DNA of 33,349 nt from an uncultured Sphingobacteriaceae bacterium (lineage in GTDB: Bacteria; Bacteroidota; Bacteroidia; Sphingobacteriales; Sphingobacteriaceae), in assembly GCA_946887045.1 (NCBI GenBank), contig CAMPKC010000054.1, positions 1 to 33,349 of the forward strand, read 5' to 3'. Under the pieces are notes generated by a model. It was not told the origin of the DNA and did no database searches. It worked only from the letters and a program-made list of their open reading frames with translations. Both the position numbers and the translations under genes were made by a program. Position 1 is the first letter of the stretch, and each line of letters starts with the position of its first letter. Of this stretch, positions 1 to 8,648 are shown in pieces.

Positions 1-2
1 AT

Positions 3-1250
3 AATGCGGAGACCACTATTTTGAGCAATCTGTTGCTAACATCTGAATTAAAAGGATATATTGAAAAGCCCAATTACTATTTCAACCAAGTTACTGAAAA
101 AACTGAGGCAAATTTGGATCTGCTGATGCTTACACAAGGGTATCGTCGTTTTTTATACCCCGATATTCTTGCTGATAAAAATCCACAAATATATTTCTTA
201 CCTGAACAGGGCATAGAGGTAACCGGTATTCTCCGGAATTCGACTGGTATGCCTTTAAATAAGGCGAATGTAAAGCTAAGAATACCTGACAAGTATTATA
301 CAGCTTATGCGGTAACTAATGGGTCGGGAGTATTTAAGTTCCCGAATATTGTTGTCTCTGATTCATCTCAGGTAATTGTTACGTCGGCAGACTATAGCAA
401 CAAGAATCCGATGCTAACGGTAGATCCCACTGCTTTTCAGCCAGGTATCGGCACGATAAAATGGCCGCAAGATCTGAATCTTGATAGTACGATGAATAAG
501 TATCTGAAAAACAATAAAGAGATACTGAAAAGATCGCTGGTTCTTAAGGAAGTTGTTATAAAAAGCACAGCAAAATCAAAGGTGCCCAGTCACTCTGATT
601 ATCCAACTCTTAGCGGCTTAAGTGCCTGGCCTGATCATTTAATTACTAAAGACCGGATTTCGAACTGCCCTAATTTTTTCACTTGTGTGCGATCAATGCT
701 TACCGGGGTAATTTATGAGAATGAAAATTTTTATGTAAACAGAGACTATAATGCAGGAAATAAAACCCCTATGCAGGTGTTTTTTAATGGTATGCCGGTA
801 GATGCTAACTACCTCAACAATATAAATTCGGCCGACATAGAATCGATTGAGATTTTTTTAAAAGATCAACTGGGACTTGTTAACCGAACTTATAACAGCA
901 ATGGAGCTTTAGTAATTAACGGAAAAGTAGTTGAGAAAAAACCTCAGATGAAGATGGAAGATATCAGAAACCTTTTGCCCAAACCCGGAGAAGTGAAGTT
1001 TATACCGCAAGGATATACCATCGCACGAGAGTTTTATTCGCCAAAATACACGACGTCAGCAGCCATACAAGGTACTGATCTTCGTACAACTATACATTGG
1101 GATCCGAAAATAAAAACAGATAAAGCTACCGGCAAATCGTTCATTGAGTTTTATAATGCCGATGGCCGTGGAACGTATCGTGTGATTGCCGAAGGAATCG
1201 ATTCAGAGGGACGTATTGGCAGATATGTTTATAAATACAAGGTTGAGTAA
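3..1250 (+). CDS. MG2 / TonB-plug surface protein, 3' part (5' end outside window)
   Basis: The reading frame is open to the left edge, so this is the C-terminal 415 residues of a longer protein. It aligns by eye along its length with the C-terminal part of the 962-aa protein at 16235-19123: both have a TSELKG/GSELKG segment, LDLLMLTQG, a carboxypeptidase-regulatory-like beta domain (VTGILRNSTGMPLNKANVKL, about nt 220-400), a TonB plug-like region with NGMPVDANYL (about nt 660-900) and a tail with LRTTIHWDPKI. Complete relatives begin with a signal peptide and an alpha-2-macroglobulin MG2-type domain and end without a beta-barrel, so this is probably a periplasmic or outer-membrane-associated protein and not a full TonB-dependent transporter. 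Its substrate is unknown. A TTG at 21 is an internal codon, not a start. Confidence 0.85.
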   Translation, partial: NAETTILSNLLLTSELKGYIEKPNYYFNQVTEKTEANLDLLMLTQGYRRFLYPDILADKNPQIYFLPEQGIEVTGILRNSTGMPLNKANVKLRIPDKYYTAYAVTNGSGVFKFPNIVVSDSSQVIVTSADYSNKNPMLTVDPTAFQPGIGTIKWPQDLNLDSTMNKYLKNNKEILKRSLVLKEVVIKSTAKSKVPSHSDYPTLSGLSAWPDHLITKDRISNCPNFFTCVRSMLTGVIYENENFYVNRDYNAGNKTPMQVFFNGMPVDANYLNNINSADIESIEIFLKDQLGLVNRTYNSNGALVINGKVVEKKPQMKMEDIRNLLPKPGEVKFIPQGYTIAREFYSPKYTTSAAIQGTDLRTTIHWDPKIKTDKATGKSFIEFYNADGRGTYRVIAEGIDSEGRIGRYVYKYKVE

Positions 1251-1276
1251 AGCAGGCAACATGTCTCGAGCCAGCG

Positions 1277-1314
1277 AATCCTCATTCCCTTTTTGTATGG
1301 GCTGATTGAGGATT
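1277..1314. terminator. Hairpin after the MG2/plug gene
   Basis: An 8-bp inverted repeat, AATCCTCA (1277-1284) with TGAGGATT (1307-1314), encloses an inner CCC/GGG pair (1287-1289, 1299-1301). It lies 26 bp beyond the stop codon. No U-tract follows, so it is a possible rather than a typical intrinsic terminator. Confidence 0.35.
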
Positions 1315-1372
1315 AATATTTAAAGCAAACCAAATGCTTTATATATTCTTAGTACTTATAAAGCGAAGAGAT

Positions 1373-1585
1373 ATGAAAAGAACTATTGGTTTCGCAATGA
1401 TAATAATCGGAGCCATCATGTTAATATGGACCGGATTTACTTATACCGACAAGGAAAAGTTAATTGATGCCGGCCCCATACAGGTTTCTGCTGAGAAAAA
1501 AGAAAGAGTAAACTGGCCCCCTTATTTAGGAGGTATTTTACTTGTTGGCGGCATTGTTATAATTGCAAGTGCAAAAAAAGGATAA
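1373..1585 (+). CDS. Small two-helix membrane protein, 70 aa
   Basis: I place the start at the ATG at 1373 rather than 1334, because the protein then begins MKRTIGFAMIIIGAIMLIWT, a classic N-terminal transmembrane helix (about residues 5-22). A polar loop (about 24-50, with DKEKLIDAGPIQVSAEKKER) follows, then a second helix (about 51-66) and a short basic tail AKKG. The helix-loop-helix form suggests an inner-membrane protein with both ends on the cytoplasmic side. Similar tiny proteins are common and uncharacterised in Sphingobacteriaceae; I do not recognise a function. It lies downstream of the MG2/plug gene, separated by a hairpin, so it may be transcribed separately. Confidence 0.7.
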   Translation: MKRTIGFAMIIIGAIMLIWTGFTYTDKEKLIDAGPIQVSAEKKERVNWPPYLGGILLVGGIVIIASAKKG

Positions 1586-1621
1586 GCAGGTTCATCGATC
1601 AATAAGACTTTTTCGACCTGG

Positions 1622-1693
1622 CAACATCTGAGATGTTGGCATTAAAAATACTGAGTCAGGGATCGGACGGGTTAGCCTGATAAGTATAACCCG
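1622..1693. repeat. Two small inverted repeats in the convergent intergenic region
   Basis: CAACATC/GATGTTG (1622-1628, 1632-1638; 3-nt loop) and CGGGTTA/TAACCCG (1668-1674, 1687-1693; 12-nt loop) lie between the convergent 70-aa membrane protein and the SRPBCC gene. They probably help end transcription from either side. Neither has a clear T-run. Confidence 0.35.
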
Positions 1694-1729
1694 GGAACTT
1701 ATTTTAGTTGACCTGCATTTCTTTTACTG

Positions 1730-2233
1730 CTAAATATTATTTCGGCTCAACAAAGCCTCTAACTGATCAAAACAGGTGCTGATTCCTTCTTCAAAACCCA
1801 TTTCCACTAATTTTTGTATATCTTCTGCCCTTTCATAGGTCATCCTGAACTCGACTTTCGTTGCCCCGCTTGTTTCTGTAAAAACATTACTGCCTGTCGA
1901 TATTGGTAATGCAGAATCTAATGTTCCGTTCTCATCACAAAACGCATCCTGGAAGTCTATCCGTTTTAAAGGGTCAATTGAAATATATTTCATTATTCCC
2001 CAATGCTTTGTATTATCCGGACCAACCATGGCATATAACCATTCGCCACCAGTTCGAAAGTCCATTCTCTTAGTTTCTGCCTTCCAGGGCTGCGGTCCCC
2101 ACCATTGATCTAAAATTTCACTGTTGGTATAGGCACGCCATACATTTGCAAGAGGAGCATCAAATTCTCTGGATACAAGGATCGACTTTTCGGTAAAGTC
2201 CTTCACGATCTGCGTTTTGTTTTTAGTTTCCAT
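1730..2233 (-). CDS. SRPBCC / AHSA1-family protein
   Basis: 167 aa from the ATG at 2233 (METKNKTQIV); an in-frame upstream ATG at 2314 would add 27 residues unlike the family. Family marks are the N-terminal VSREFDAPLANVWRAYTN strand-helix, the DQWWGPQPW motif, the central RTGGEWLYAMVGPD strand pair and a long C-terminal helix (FEEGISTCFDQLEALL). This is the START-like helix-grip fold of the 'activator of Hsp90 ATPase homologue 1-like' family, which binds hydrophobic ligands in a central cavity; no enzymatic role is established for most bacterial members. No ArsR partner adjoins it, unlike the second SRPBCC gene at 15256-15723. Probably cytoplasmic, as no signal peptide is visible. Confidence 0.85.
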   Translation of the reverse strand: METKNKTQIVKDFTEKSILVSREFDAPLANVWRAYTNSEILDQWWGPQPWKAETKRMDFRTGGEWLYAMVGPDNTKHWGIMKYISIDPLKRIDFQDAFCDENGTLDSALPISTGSNVFTETSGATKVEFRMTYERAEDIQKLVEMGFEEGISTCFDQLEALLSRNNI

Positions 2234-2431
2234 TGTTTTTATCTTTTTAAAATTGCTGCGCATTGTACACCAAAAAACAACACCATTCAGCGGTTTGTTC
2301 TTCAAAAATTTCAATATTCAGGAAGGCATATTTTCTGCTCAATATTTCTCACACAGGTTGCAAAGACGACTGTCGCGTTTAGAAATGAAACGAAAGCAGG
2401 AAAACTGCGCGCTCCTTCAAGTGCTGACAAA

Positions 2432-2471
2432 AATTAAGAGCCTTCCTGTGTATACAAGAAGGCTCTTAATT
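2432..2471 (-). terminator. Strong rho-independent terminator of the rhamnogalacturonan lyase gene
   Basis: A perfect 14-bp stem, AATTAAGAGCCTTC (2432-2445) paired with GAAGGCTCTTAATT (2458-2471), closes a 12-nt loop. Read on the minus strand it begins 20 bp after the lyase stop codon and runs into TTTTTG, a textbook intrinsic terminator. It separates the lyase from the downstream SRPBCC gene. Confidence 0.88.
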
Positions 2472-2491
2472 AGTCAGATATTGAAAATAAA

Positions 2492-5400
2492 CTAGTTCAG
2501 AATAATTGAACGAGTACCGGTGAAGTTTCCAAGATTAACTTTGATATGATATGTACCGGCAGGTAAACCCTGAAGATTCATTTCTTTCTCGAAAGCTCCG
2601 TTTTTGATATCGGTGCTTGATTTTACAAGTGTACCGGTAATATTATAAATTGCAATGGAAACTTTTCCATTGTCCGCACTGCTTAACCTCAGCCTGAAAT
2701 TTCCGGTCGTTGGGTTCGGATACACCAACACCAAAGGTTCTATAGTAACAATCGGCTCAAGCGCCGAAGCGCCCAAAATAGCTAATGTGCTATTTGTTGA
2801 ACATCCGCCCAAGCTGTCGCCATGATCGAGATGGGACTGAACAGAGCTGGAGGCAACACAAATCGCTGACCCGTTGTGACATACCATCACCTTATCGCCT
2901 TTAGTCCCGCAGGTCACATCTATAACAGTCACTGCTATTGAAGCCACAGCAGAACAACCTTTCGAATCTGTAACAGTGGCCGTATAGGAACCCGCGGCAC
3001 TTGCACTAATGGAAGCTGTTGTTTCTCCTGTACTCCAAAGGTAAGTGTAAGGAGCAGTACCGCCAGTTGATGTCGCACTTAAAGTAAGAGATGCTGGGCC
3101 ATACCCAATGTATAGGGTATTCTTATTATCTAAAGTCTGGTTCACGGCATATACATCAGGAATATTTACAATAAGTGGCGCGTTCAGGATCACAGAAGTA
3201 CTGTCAGTTACCTGATGGTTTTCAGCATCTGTAACCGTCCAGGTAATGGTAGAAACACCGACATTGAAGCTTCCACTTGCATCCAGACCAGTTCCGGTTC
3301 TTTCGGTAGCACCGGTTATGCTATAGCTAACGTCAACTAATCCGCAATTGTCGGTAGCAGTAGCAGCCGGAATTGTGTAGCCGGTTTCGTTATAGCACAG
3401 CAACTGAGCAGATGGAACTGCTAAAACAGGACTGATGGAATCGATCACCCTTACGTTAAAACCATAACTAATTGTATCCGAAGAATTAATAGCTGTAATA
3501 GTAACCCTGGTAAGCCCTTTATTAAACACACTGCCAGACCCAGTACCACTGCCGGAAGCTGTAGTTGCTCCGGTAAATGTATAAGTGTGTTCAGGAGCGG
3601 GATACCCCGATGCTTCTGCGGCGTAATTGATAACAGCATCACATCCCTCGACGCGAGTACTTGTCGTGGTGTCCTTAACAGCAGGTGCCTCAATATACTT
3701 AACAGCAATGTTAGGAGCTTGGGCTTCAGCCATATCATAGCCAAGGAAGAAACTTGGATGTGGCGGCTGATTATACCCTGAGTTTTGCCATGCAATTGCC
3801 GTACGGTATTGCGGATCGTGCATCAACGTGTATATACGATGCTCTGTAGGAATATTGGTAGTGAATAGAATCAACGCTGTATTGTCCGAACGGCGTAAGA
3901 TAATTTCCTCCCTCCAGTCACCCAGCAAGTCGGCTGTAAGGGCAGGATTTTTCTTACTATCATTATTTGAAGAAACCGGAGCTGCCTGATATATAGTGAA
4001 CAAGCGGTTCAATGATTTTGTATTAGGATTCCATTTGTCCATGATGGTACCGTCCAATAATTCGCGACCTAAATCTCCGTCCCACCATACTGCATGGTTA
4101 ACCGCCTGGCTGCCGCCAGAGGGCTTACTAGTTCCAATCTGACCGTTTTGTACATTATAAAGATTATTACCGGTAGAACTCCACATTTCATAACCTCGGT
4201 GGTTGGGGTCGATATCCGCGGCTAAAGCACGGCCCACATCGCCTGTGGTATTAACACCGAAGATAGTTTCGCCGGTCTTAGCGTCAAGAAGTCTCAGACC
4301 ATGAGGACTATATTGACTTGGCGACTCAAGACACTGCCAGATCTCCTGACCTGGACGATCGGGATCCATATCTGACATGTGCAGGGCATCACCATGACCC
4401 TGTCCATAAGTCCAAAGACGTTTACCATTATCGTTAATCGCGCTTGACCCATTGATAACCTCATCCTTACCATCTCCATCTACGTCGCCTATAGTCATTT
4501 GATGATTACCCTGACTAGAATAGAAATTATTAGCAGGATCATTAGGATCTTTACTGTCAAATATCCAGCGGAGAGTAAGTTGTCCGTCACGCCAGTCATA
4601 TGCCGCACGTACCAGTTTATCATAATAACCACGACCAACTATTAAACTCGGGCGCGCACCATCCAGGTAAGCTACAGCCGATACAAAACGATCCTGCCTG
4701 TTACCATAATTGTCGCCCCAGTCTGATACCTGACCACGGGCTGGCTGGTAGGTGGTAGTGGCCATTGCAGCGCCTGTCAAGCCGTTAAAAACAGTCAGGA
4801 ACTCAGGTCCTTGTTGCACCCATCCGGCAGAATTTCGGTAGTCAACATTTGCGTCGCCAATAACATTACCCGCACCATCTATTGTGCCGTCGGCGGTTTT
4901 TAATATTATCTCGGCTTTGCCGTCACCATCAAAGTCGTACACCATGAATTGGTTAAAGTGAGGCCCGGCATTCATATTGATACCCAGATCGATACGCCAA
5001 AGTTTAGTACCGTCAAGCTTATAGCAATCGAATATTTGTTTGCCGCTGTACCCTCCAGAATTATGATTTTCGATAGTTGGTGCCCATCGCAGGAAGATCT
5101 CATATTCTCCATCTCCGTCTACATCACCTACACTGGCATCATTGGCGGTATAGCCATACGTCCTTCCATCTGGAAGAGTTCCACCTGGAGGAATTTGTAG
5201 TGGAATGGATAATTGATTATTTGCCCAAACAGACGCAGGTACTGATGCAGTACCTTCTACCCCGCCGTTAACTGGCTTCACTGTATACGTACCGTTGATT
5301 GAGGTGTTATCCAAAAAGTTGGTTGAAGTTGTAATAGGCGTCGCATTAAGCTTCACACTATCGCGGTAAATATTGAAAGCAATACCCGACGGATCGGTAC

Positions 5401-7123
5401 CCAGCATCCGCCAGCTAACAAATACCTGGCTGCTGGATTTACGAACGGCTACCAGTCCACGGTTCAGGTATTCCATTTGTTTCGGCGTGGTCACAACTGC
5501 ATCTGGTACAGCCAGCGTGTTCAATCTTATGGTGTTGCCATAGGTTGTACCACCACTGTTTATGGCATAAGCCCGCACATAATAAAATGTTGCAGGAGTA
5601 AGACCGGGAATGGTAACCGTGAACGATCCTGTACCACCGGAAGCTGCAGCAACTTTGTTATTTGCTGTGGTTGGATTTGCACTGCTGCCGTAAACCACGC
5701 CTCTTTCCGTAATCTCTGATCCGCCATCTGACGCTATGTCGCCACCCGCATCCGCTGAAGTAGTAGTGATATTGGAAATTGCATTGGTGCTGAGAACTGC
5801 CGGTGCGGCCGGTGGTGTATATATTCGTACGATAGGAGTACTAATATTGCTCGAGTTCGTTTTCGTGTAAGCCACCAGAGGATATTCACCTCCCGCAGCG
5901 ATCGTGAGGTTACCCACTGGCTCGTCGATTCCTCTTGTTACAGAAGGATCTTTCATTTCCGTCCAGGCCGAAGCACCTGCAGCTTGTTTAAAGACACGAG
6001 CCACACTGGCGAAGGTACTTGAAATGCCATCGATAAACGAACAATACAGATTGCCCGAAATATCCCTGATGAGGCTGATGTTGGGTGCATCCCTGGAGGA
6101 AAGACTCGTCGCAGAACTCCATGTTCCCGCAGTTTTGTTGTACACTATTATCGTAGCTCTATTGCTATTGCCTGTATTGAAATAGGCTATAGACAGGTTG
6201 CCAGCCGAATTCAGTGCCATACTTGTGTGTCGAATACCGCCAATGCTTACATTTACAGGCGTCCAAATCCCATTATTGCACTGATACAACGCCATACTGC
6301 CCGTTGTAGAGTTTGTAGCTGATAAACTGCAGAATACCATCCAGGGTACATCTGCTTCGTCAATCACCAGGCTCACAGCAACAGCCTTTGCCAATGCATT
6401 CACCGGAGTTGAGCCTACAGTCACCCAAGAGGTTCCGTCAAACTTTTTTACATAAGGAGTGAGATTGGCACCGTCGCTAAAAGCGATGTATGGCTTATTA
6501 TCTGAATCGAATGCCAGCGAACTACGTGGCGTCGAACTATACTGCGATACAGAATTGTTAACTGACCCGGCAGAAACATACAAGTTGTTAGCATCACCGT
6601 TTAGAGGTTCCCAAACCTGGGTGCTATCGTTGTACGTTTTTACGGCTAATCTGTTTCCATTAGAAGCATCGACATAGGTTACAAAAAGATTGCTGGCCTT
6701 ATCAAGTAAAATTCTTGTATAAGTGAGATTGGCACCTATATTACCTCCCACTTGTTCCCAGCTGCTCGTAACAGGATTTTTTCTTTTTACCTTCACAACA
6801 GGTCCGGTGTTCTCCCTGTAAACAATATAAGGTACTTCGTCTAAAACTGTAATGCTTGTGTAAACGGAGGAAACAGAAGATATCTGGCTCTCGTTGCCTA
6901 AAACAGTCCATTGTTGCGCAAAGGATAAATTGAAATTAAAAAGGCATAAAACAGTAAAGACAGGAACCCTGAAAGCCGCTTTCCGGAGAAATATCTCTTT
7001 AAACCTAAGCTTCAGCATTTGGGATAAACTGAGAGTTCGACCTTTCCTTAATTTTTGATTTGCCGTTTGGAATAACAAAAGACAGACCAACAAAAAAATA
7101 ATTTCTTGTAAAAATTCTTTCAT
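2492..7123 (-). CDS. Secreted multidomain rhamnogalacturonan lyase (PL11 type) with T9SS sorting domain
   Basis: About 1543 aa from the ATG at 7123. Order: hydrophobic segment (about 5-20); second hydrophobic segment ending LSFA|QQ near residue 69 (probable signal-peptidase site); repeated beta-propeller-like region (about 70-430); Fn3-like domain (about 435-545); rhamnogalacturonan lyase module (about 550-1130) opening MEYLNRGLVAVR and containing calcium-type loops DVDGDGEYEI, DFDGDGKAEI and DVDGDGKDEV; HYR-like and SprB/PKD-like beta domains (about 1230-1400); a Cys/His-rich motif (CHNGSAICV...HLDHGDSLGGC, about 1400-1440); and a T9SS type-A sorting domain (VYPNPTTGNF to the end). PL11 enzymes cleave the alpha-1,4 link between rhamnose and galacturonate of RG-I by beta-elimination. 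The tag implies release or anchoring at the cell surface. ATG 7018 is an alternative start giving a more ordinary signal peptide. Confidence 0.9.
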   Translation of the reverse strand: MKEFLQEIIFLLVCLLLFQTANQKLRKGRTLSLSQMLKLRFKEIFLRKAAFRVPVFTVLCLFNFNLSFAQQWTVLGNESQISSVSSVYTSITVLDEVPYIVYRENTGPVVKVKRKNPVTSSWEQVGGNIGANLTYTRILLDKASNLFVTYVDASNGNRLAVKTYNDSTQVWEPLNGDANNLYVSAGSVNNSVSQYSSTPRSSLAFDSDNKPYIAFSDGANLTPYVKKFDGTSWVTVGSTPVNALAKAVAVSLVIDEADVPWMVFCSLSATNSTTGSMALYQCNNGIWTPVNVSIGGIRHTSMALNSAGNLSIAYFNTGNSNRATIIVYNKTAGTWSSATSLSSRDAPNISLIRDISGNLYCSFIDGISSTFASVARVFKQAAGASAWTEMKDPSVTRGIDEPVGNLTIAAGGEYPLVAYTKTNSSNISTPIVRIYTPPAAPAVLSTNAISNITTTSADAGGDIASDGGSEITERGVVYGSSANPTTANNKVAAASGGTGSFTVTIPGLTPATFYYVRAYAINSGGTTYGNTIRLNTLAVPDAVVTTPKQMEYLNRGLVAVRKSSSQVFVSWRMLGTDPSGIAFNIYRDSVKLNATPITTSTNFLDNTSINGTYTVKPVNGGVEGTASVPASVWANNQLSIPLQIPPGGTLPDGRTYGYTANDASVGDVDGDGEYEIFLRWAPTIENHNSGGYSGKQIFDCYKLDGTKLWRIDLGINMNAGPHFNQFMVYDFDGDGKAEIILKTADGTIDGAGNVIGDANVDYRNSAGWVQQGPEFLTVFNGLTGAAMATTTYQPARGQVSDWGDNYGNRQDRFVSAVAYLDGARPSLIVGRGYYDKLVRAAYDWRDGQLTLRWIFDSKDPNDPANNFYSSQGNHQMTIGDVDGDGKDEVINGSSAINDNGKRLWTYGQGHGDALHMSDMDPDRPGQEIWQCLESPSQYSPHGLRLLDAKTGETIFGVNTTGDVGRALAADIDPNHRGYEMWSSTGNNLYNVQNGQIGTSKPSGGSQAVNHAVWWDGDLGRELLDGTIMDKWNPNTKSLNRLFTIYQAAPVSSNNDSKKNPALTADLLGDWREEIILRRSDNTALILFTTNIPTEHRIYTLMHDPQYRTAIAWQNSGYNQPPHPSFFLGYDMAEAQAPNIAVKYIEAPAVKDTTTSTRVEGCDAVINYAAEASGYPAPEHTYTFTGATTASGSGTGSGSVFNKGLTRVTITAINSSDTISYGFNVRVIDSISPVLAVPSAQLLCYNETGYTIPAATATDNCGLVDVSYSITGATERTGTGLDASGSFNVGVSTITWTVTDAENHQVTDSTSVILNAPLIVNIPDVYAVNQTLDNKNTLYIGYGPASLTLSATSTGGTAPYTYLWSTGETTASISASAAGSYTATVTDSKGCSAVASIAVTVIDVTCGTKGDKVMVCHNGSAICVASSSVQSHLDHGDSLGGCSTNSTLAILGASALEPIVTIEPLVLVYPNPTTGNFRLRLSSADNGKVSIAIYNITGTLVKSSTDIKNGAFEKEMNLQGLPAGTYHIKVNLGNFTGTRSIILN

Positions 7124-7169
7124 AATGTTCTTTATATGGTTTATTATTAATTGATTAGCAAGTTCTGTA

Positions 7170-7181
7170 GTGTCACGACAC
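7170..7181. promoter_or_regulatory. GTGTC-N2-GACAC inverted repeat upstream of the lyase
   Basis: GTGTC (7170-7174) and GACAC (7177-7181) form a compact dyad 47 bp upstream of the preferred lyase start at 7123. Position and symmetry would suit a regulator site, but a 5-bp arm can occur by chance and no matching regulator is identified. Confidence 0.25.
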
Positions 7182-7248
7182 AAATTGCCATTATTGACAA
7201 CGTGGGTTCGAAAACACTAACTATTGACTTAGTCTGAAGACATTTATC

Positions 7249-7383
7249 TCACCAGGTCAGGATTTTTGACCAATCTCTTTTGGAAATATCAGGCATTAAA
7301 ATCCCTGGTGGAATAAGAATTGAAAGGAAACGAAATAATCTGAACGGCCCCAGCCATTCATGGTTAGTAATCTTTTTTTGCAT
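7249..7383 (-). CDS. Possible 44-aa basic peptide upstream of the lyase
   Basis: An ATG at 7383 opens 44 codons ending at TGA (7249-7251). The peptide starts MQKKITNHEW, is basic and amphipathic at its N-terminus (KITNHEWLGPFRLFRFL), has a hydrophobic stretch SILIPPGILM and ends DWSKILTW. It is in the same orientation as the lyase, 125 bp upstream of its start. It may be a small membrane-associated protein or a leader ORF, or the start of a decayed signal-bearing protein. Nothing recognised; composition is the only support. Confidence 0.35.
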   Translation of the reverse strand: MQKKITNHEWLGPFRLFRFLSILIPPGILMPDISKRDWSKILTW

Positions 7384-7569
7384 AATGATGTATTTGGTTT
7401 ATAAACAACTATAAATGGTACTCAATTTATAATGCCCAAAAAATCACACATACTCACGCTCTATTAAGAATAAAATAGAGTTTAAACTGGAAACTGCCCG
7501 ATAGATTTAAATTGGTAATTCAAACTTAATATTAAGAATACATAAATGCATCCTGTACCATCATGAGCA

Positions 7570-7767
7570 CGCCGGATGCTCGGTTACGCAATGAAGAATT
7601 TATGGTATGATAGCTAGCTTGGCTCCTATGCCAACCAGTTTGCCCTTCATACCAAACATAAGCCTGGCAAAGGCTATAACCCAGCTGCTTTTATGAACAG
7701 AAAAGAATACGACACAGCAATTGGTAATTTGCAAAATGAGTTTTCTAAGAAAATAAAGAATAAGTAG
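7570..7767 (+). pseudogene. Possible gene remnant with in-frame stop
   Basis: Reading from 7570, the frame gives RRMLGYAMKNLWYDS, a TAG stop at 7615, then 49 open codons reading LGSYANQFALHTKHKPGKGY and continuing with NPAAFMNRKEYDTAIGNL to a natural-looking lysine-rich end (FSKKIKNK, stop 7765-7767). Amino-acid composition and codon use look protein-like on both sides of the stop. This suggests the C-terminal piece of a decayed gene. I do not recognise the parent family. The rest of the 7184-7830 interval holds a weak CTCTATT/AATAGAG dyad (7459-7480) and nothing else I can support. Confidence 0.3.
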
Positions 7768-7830
7768 ATAGAATCTGATACCTCTTCATCTATCCCTTGC
7801 ACTTACACCCGCCTAAGAAAACGACCACGT

Positions 7831-8409
7831 TTAAGGAATTTCATACCTAACTTGAATCATCGATATTTTTTCCTCTTTAAGTACAAATTCTATAACACCT
7901 TCGAATTCGGCAAACCTATAAATCTTCTTATCCCCCGAAAACTGGTTGGTAGCCTTTGGGTATCGTTCTTTCAATCGATTAAGATCGTCGCCAACTCTGA
8001 TTTCTCTGGCGGTTTCCCAATCAGGGCCGGTAACTTCCATATTCAGTAGCCAGAGGTCTTTTCCACCCGGCGGACCAAAAAATCTAAGCCGAATATCTTT
8101 ATAACTATAATTCTTAACAAGAGAACCCCGATGCGTATCTGCACCCTCCCCTAAGATGGTTGATGAAGTATCTGTGGGAACTCCAAGTTTCTCCAGGTTA
8201 ATGGTGTTTTTCCAATCGCGCAACCGAAGTTTAATGCCACCTCTTATCAAAGTAAATTCACGGAAGGCTGCGCTTTCCAACGGTTTTTCATTTGTAACTA
8301 CAAGGTTTTCACTGCTATGAGCAGAATCACGTACAGTATTTGTGGTGTTAGTTACCTGTTTACAGCTAAACATCATCAGGAGCAGTACTAAAAAATATAG
8401 TTGTCTCAT
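7831..8409 (-). CDS. Hypothetical lipoprotein, 192 aa
   Basis: MRQLYFLVLLLMMFSCKQVT is a lipoprotein signal with Cys16 as the probable lipidated residue; the next residues (KQ) do not suggest inner-membrane retention. A Ser/Thr/Asn-rich linker (about 18-45) leads to a soluble region that appears alpha/beta, with LRLRDWKNTINLEKLGVP and a later IRVGDDLNRLKERYPKAT helix, reminiscent of small ligand-binding or inhibitor-like modules in periplasmic lipoproteins. No named family is recognised. It stands alone, divergent from the CLC gene at 8649. Confidence 0.75.
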   Translation of the reverse strand: MRQLYFLVLLLMMFSCKQVTNTTNTVRDSAHSSENLVVTNEKPLESAAFREFTLIRGGIKLRLRDWKNTINLEKLGVPTDTSSTILGEGADTHRGSLVKNYSYKDIRLRFFGPPGGKDLWLLNMEVTGPDWETAREIRVGDDLNRLKERYPKATNQFSGDKKIYRFAEFEGVIEFVLKEEKISMIQVRYEIP

Positions 8410-8648
8410 ATCATTAGTTGATTAATACCACGTTTCCATAAATCCTTCAATTGCCTTGCCAATATAAAGACATAAAATTAACGAGGCGTGAATAGATTCG
8501 AGTCCGGGAAAATACACCAACTTCTAGAAAAGGAACGAGGACATAATTGGGAAGACTCTTTCACAATGAGAGGCTAATGCGAGATAGCTATAAATTTATT
8601 ATGAAAAACAATTGATATTTTGTCCATTTGCAACTTTAACTGAGGATA

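Noticed and set aside
3451..3795. 114-codon ORF within the lyase in another frame
   Set aside because: Shadow of a long coding region; Leu-rich composition is typical of an out-of-frame reading.
7459..7480. CTCTATT/AATAGAG dyad as a terminator
   Set aside because: AT-rich 7-bp arms without a U-tract; not strong enough to list separately.
8490..8520. TTCGAGTCC (8497-8505) resembling the T-loop of a tRNA, with ACCA-like bases nearby
   Set aside because: No matching 5-bp T-stem, anticodon arm or acceptor stem can be built around it.
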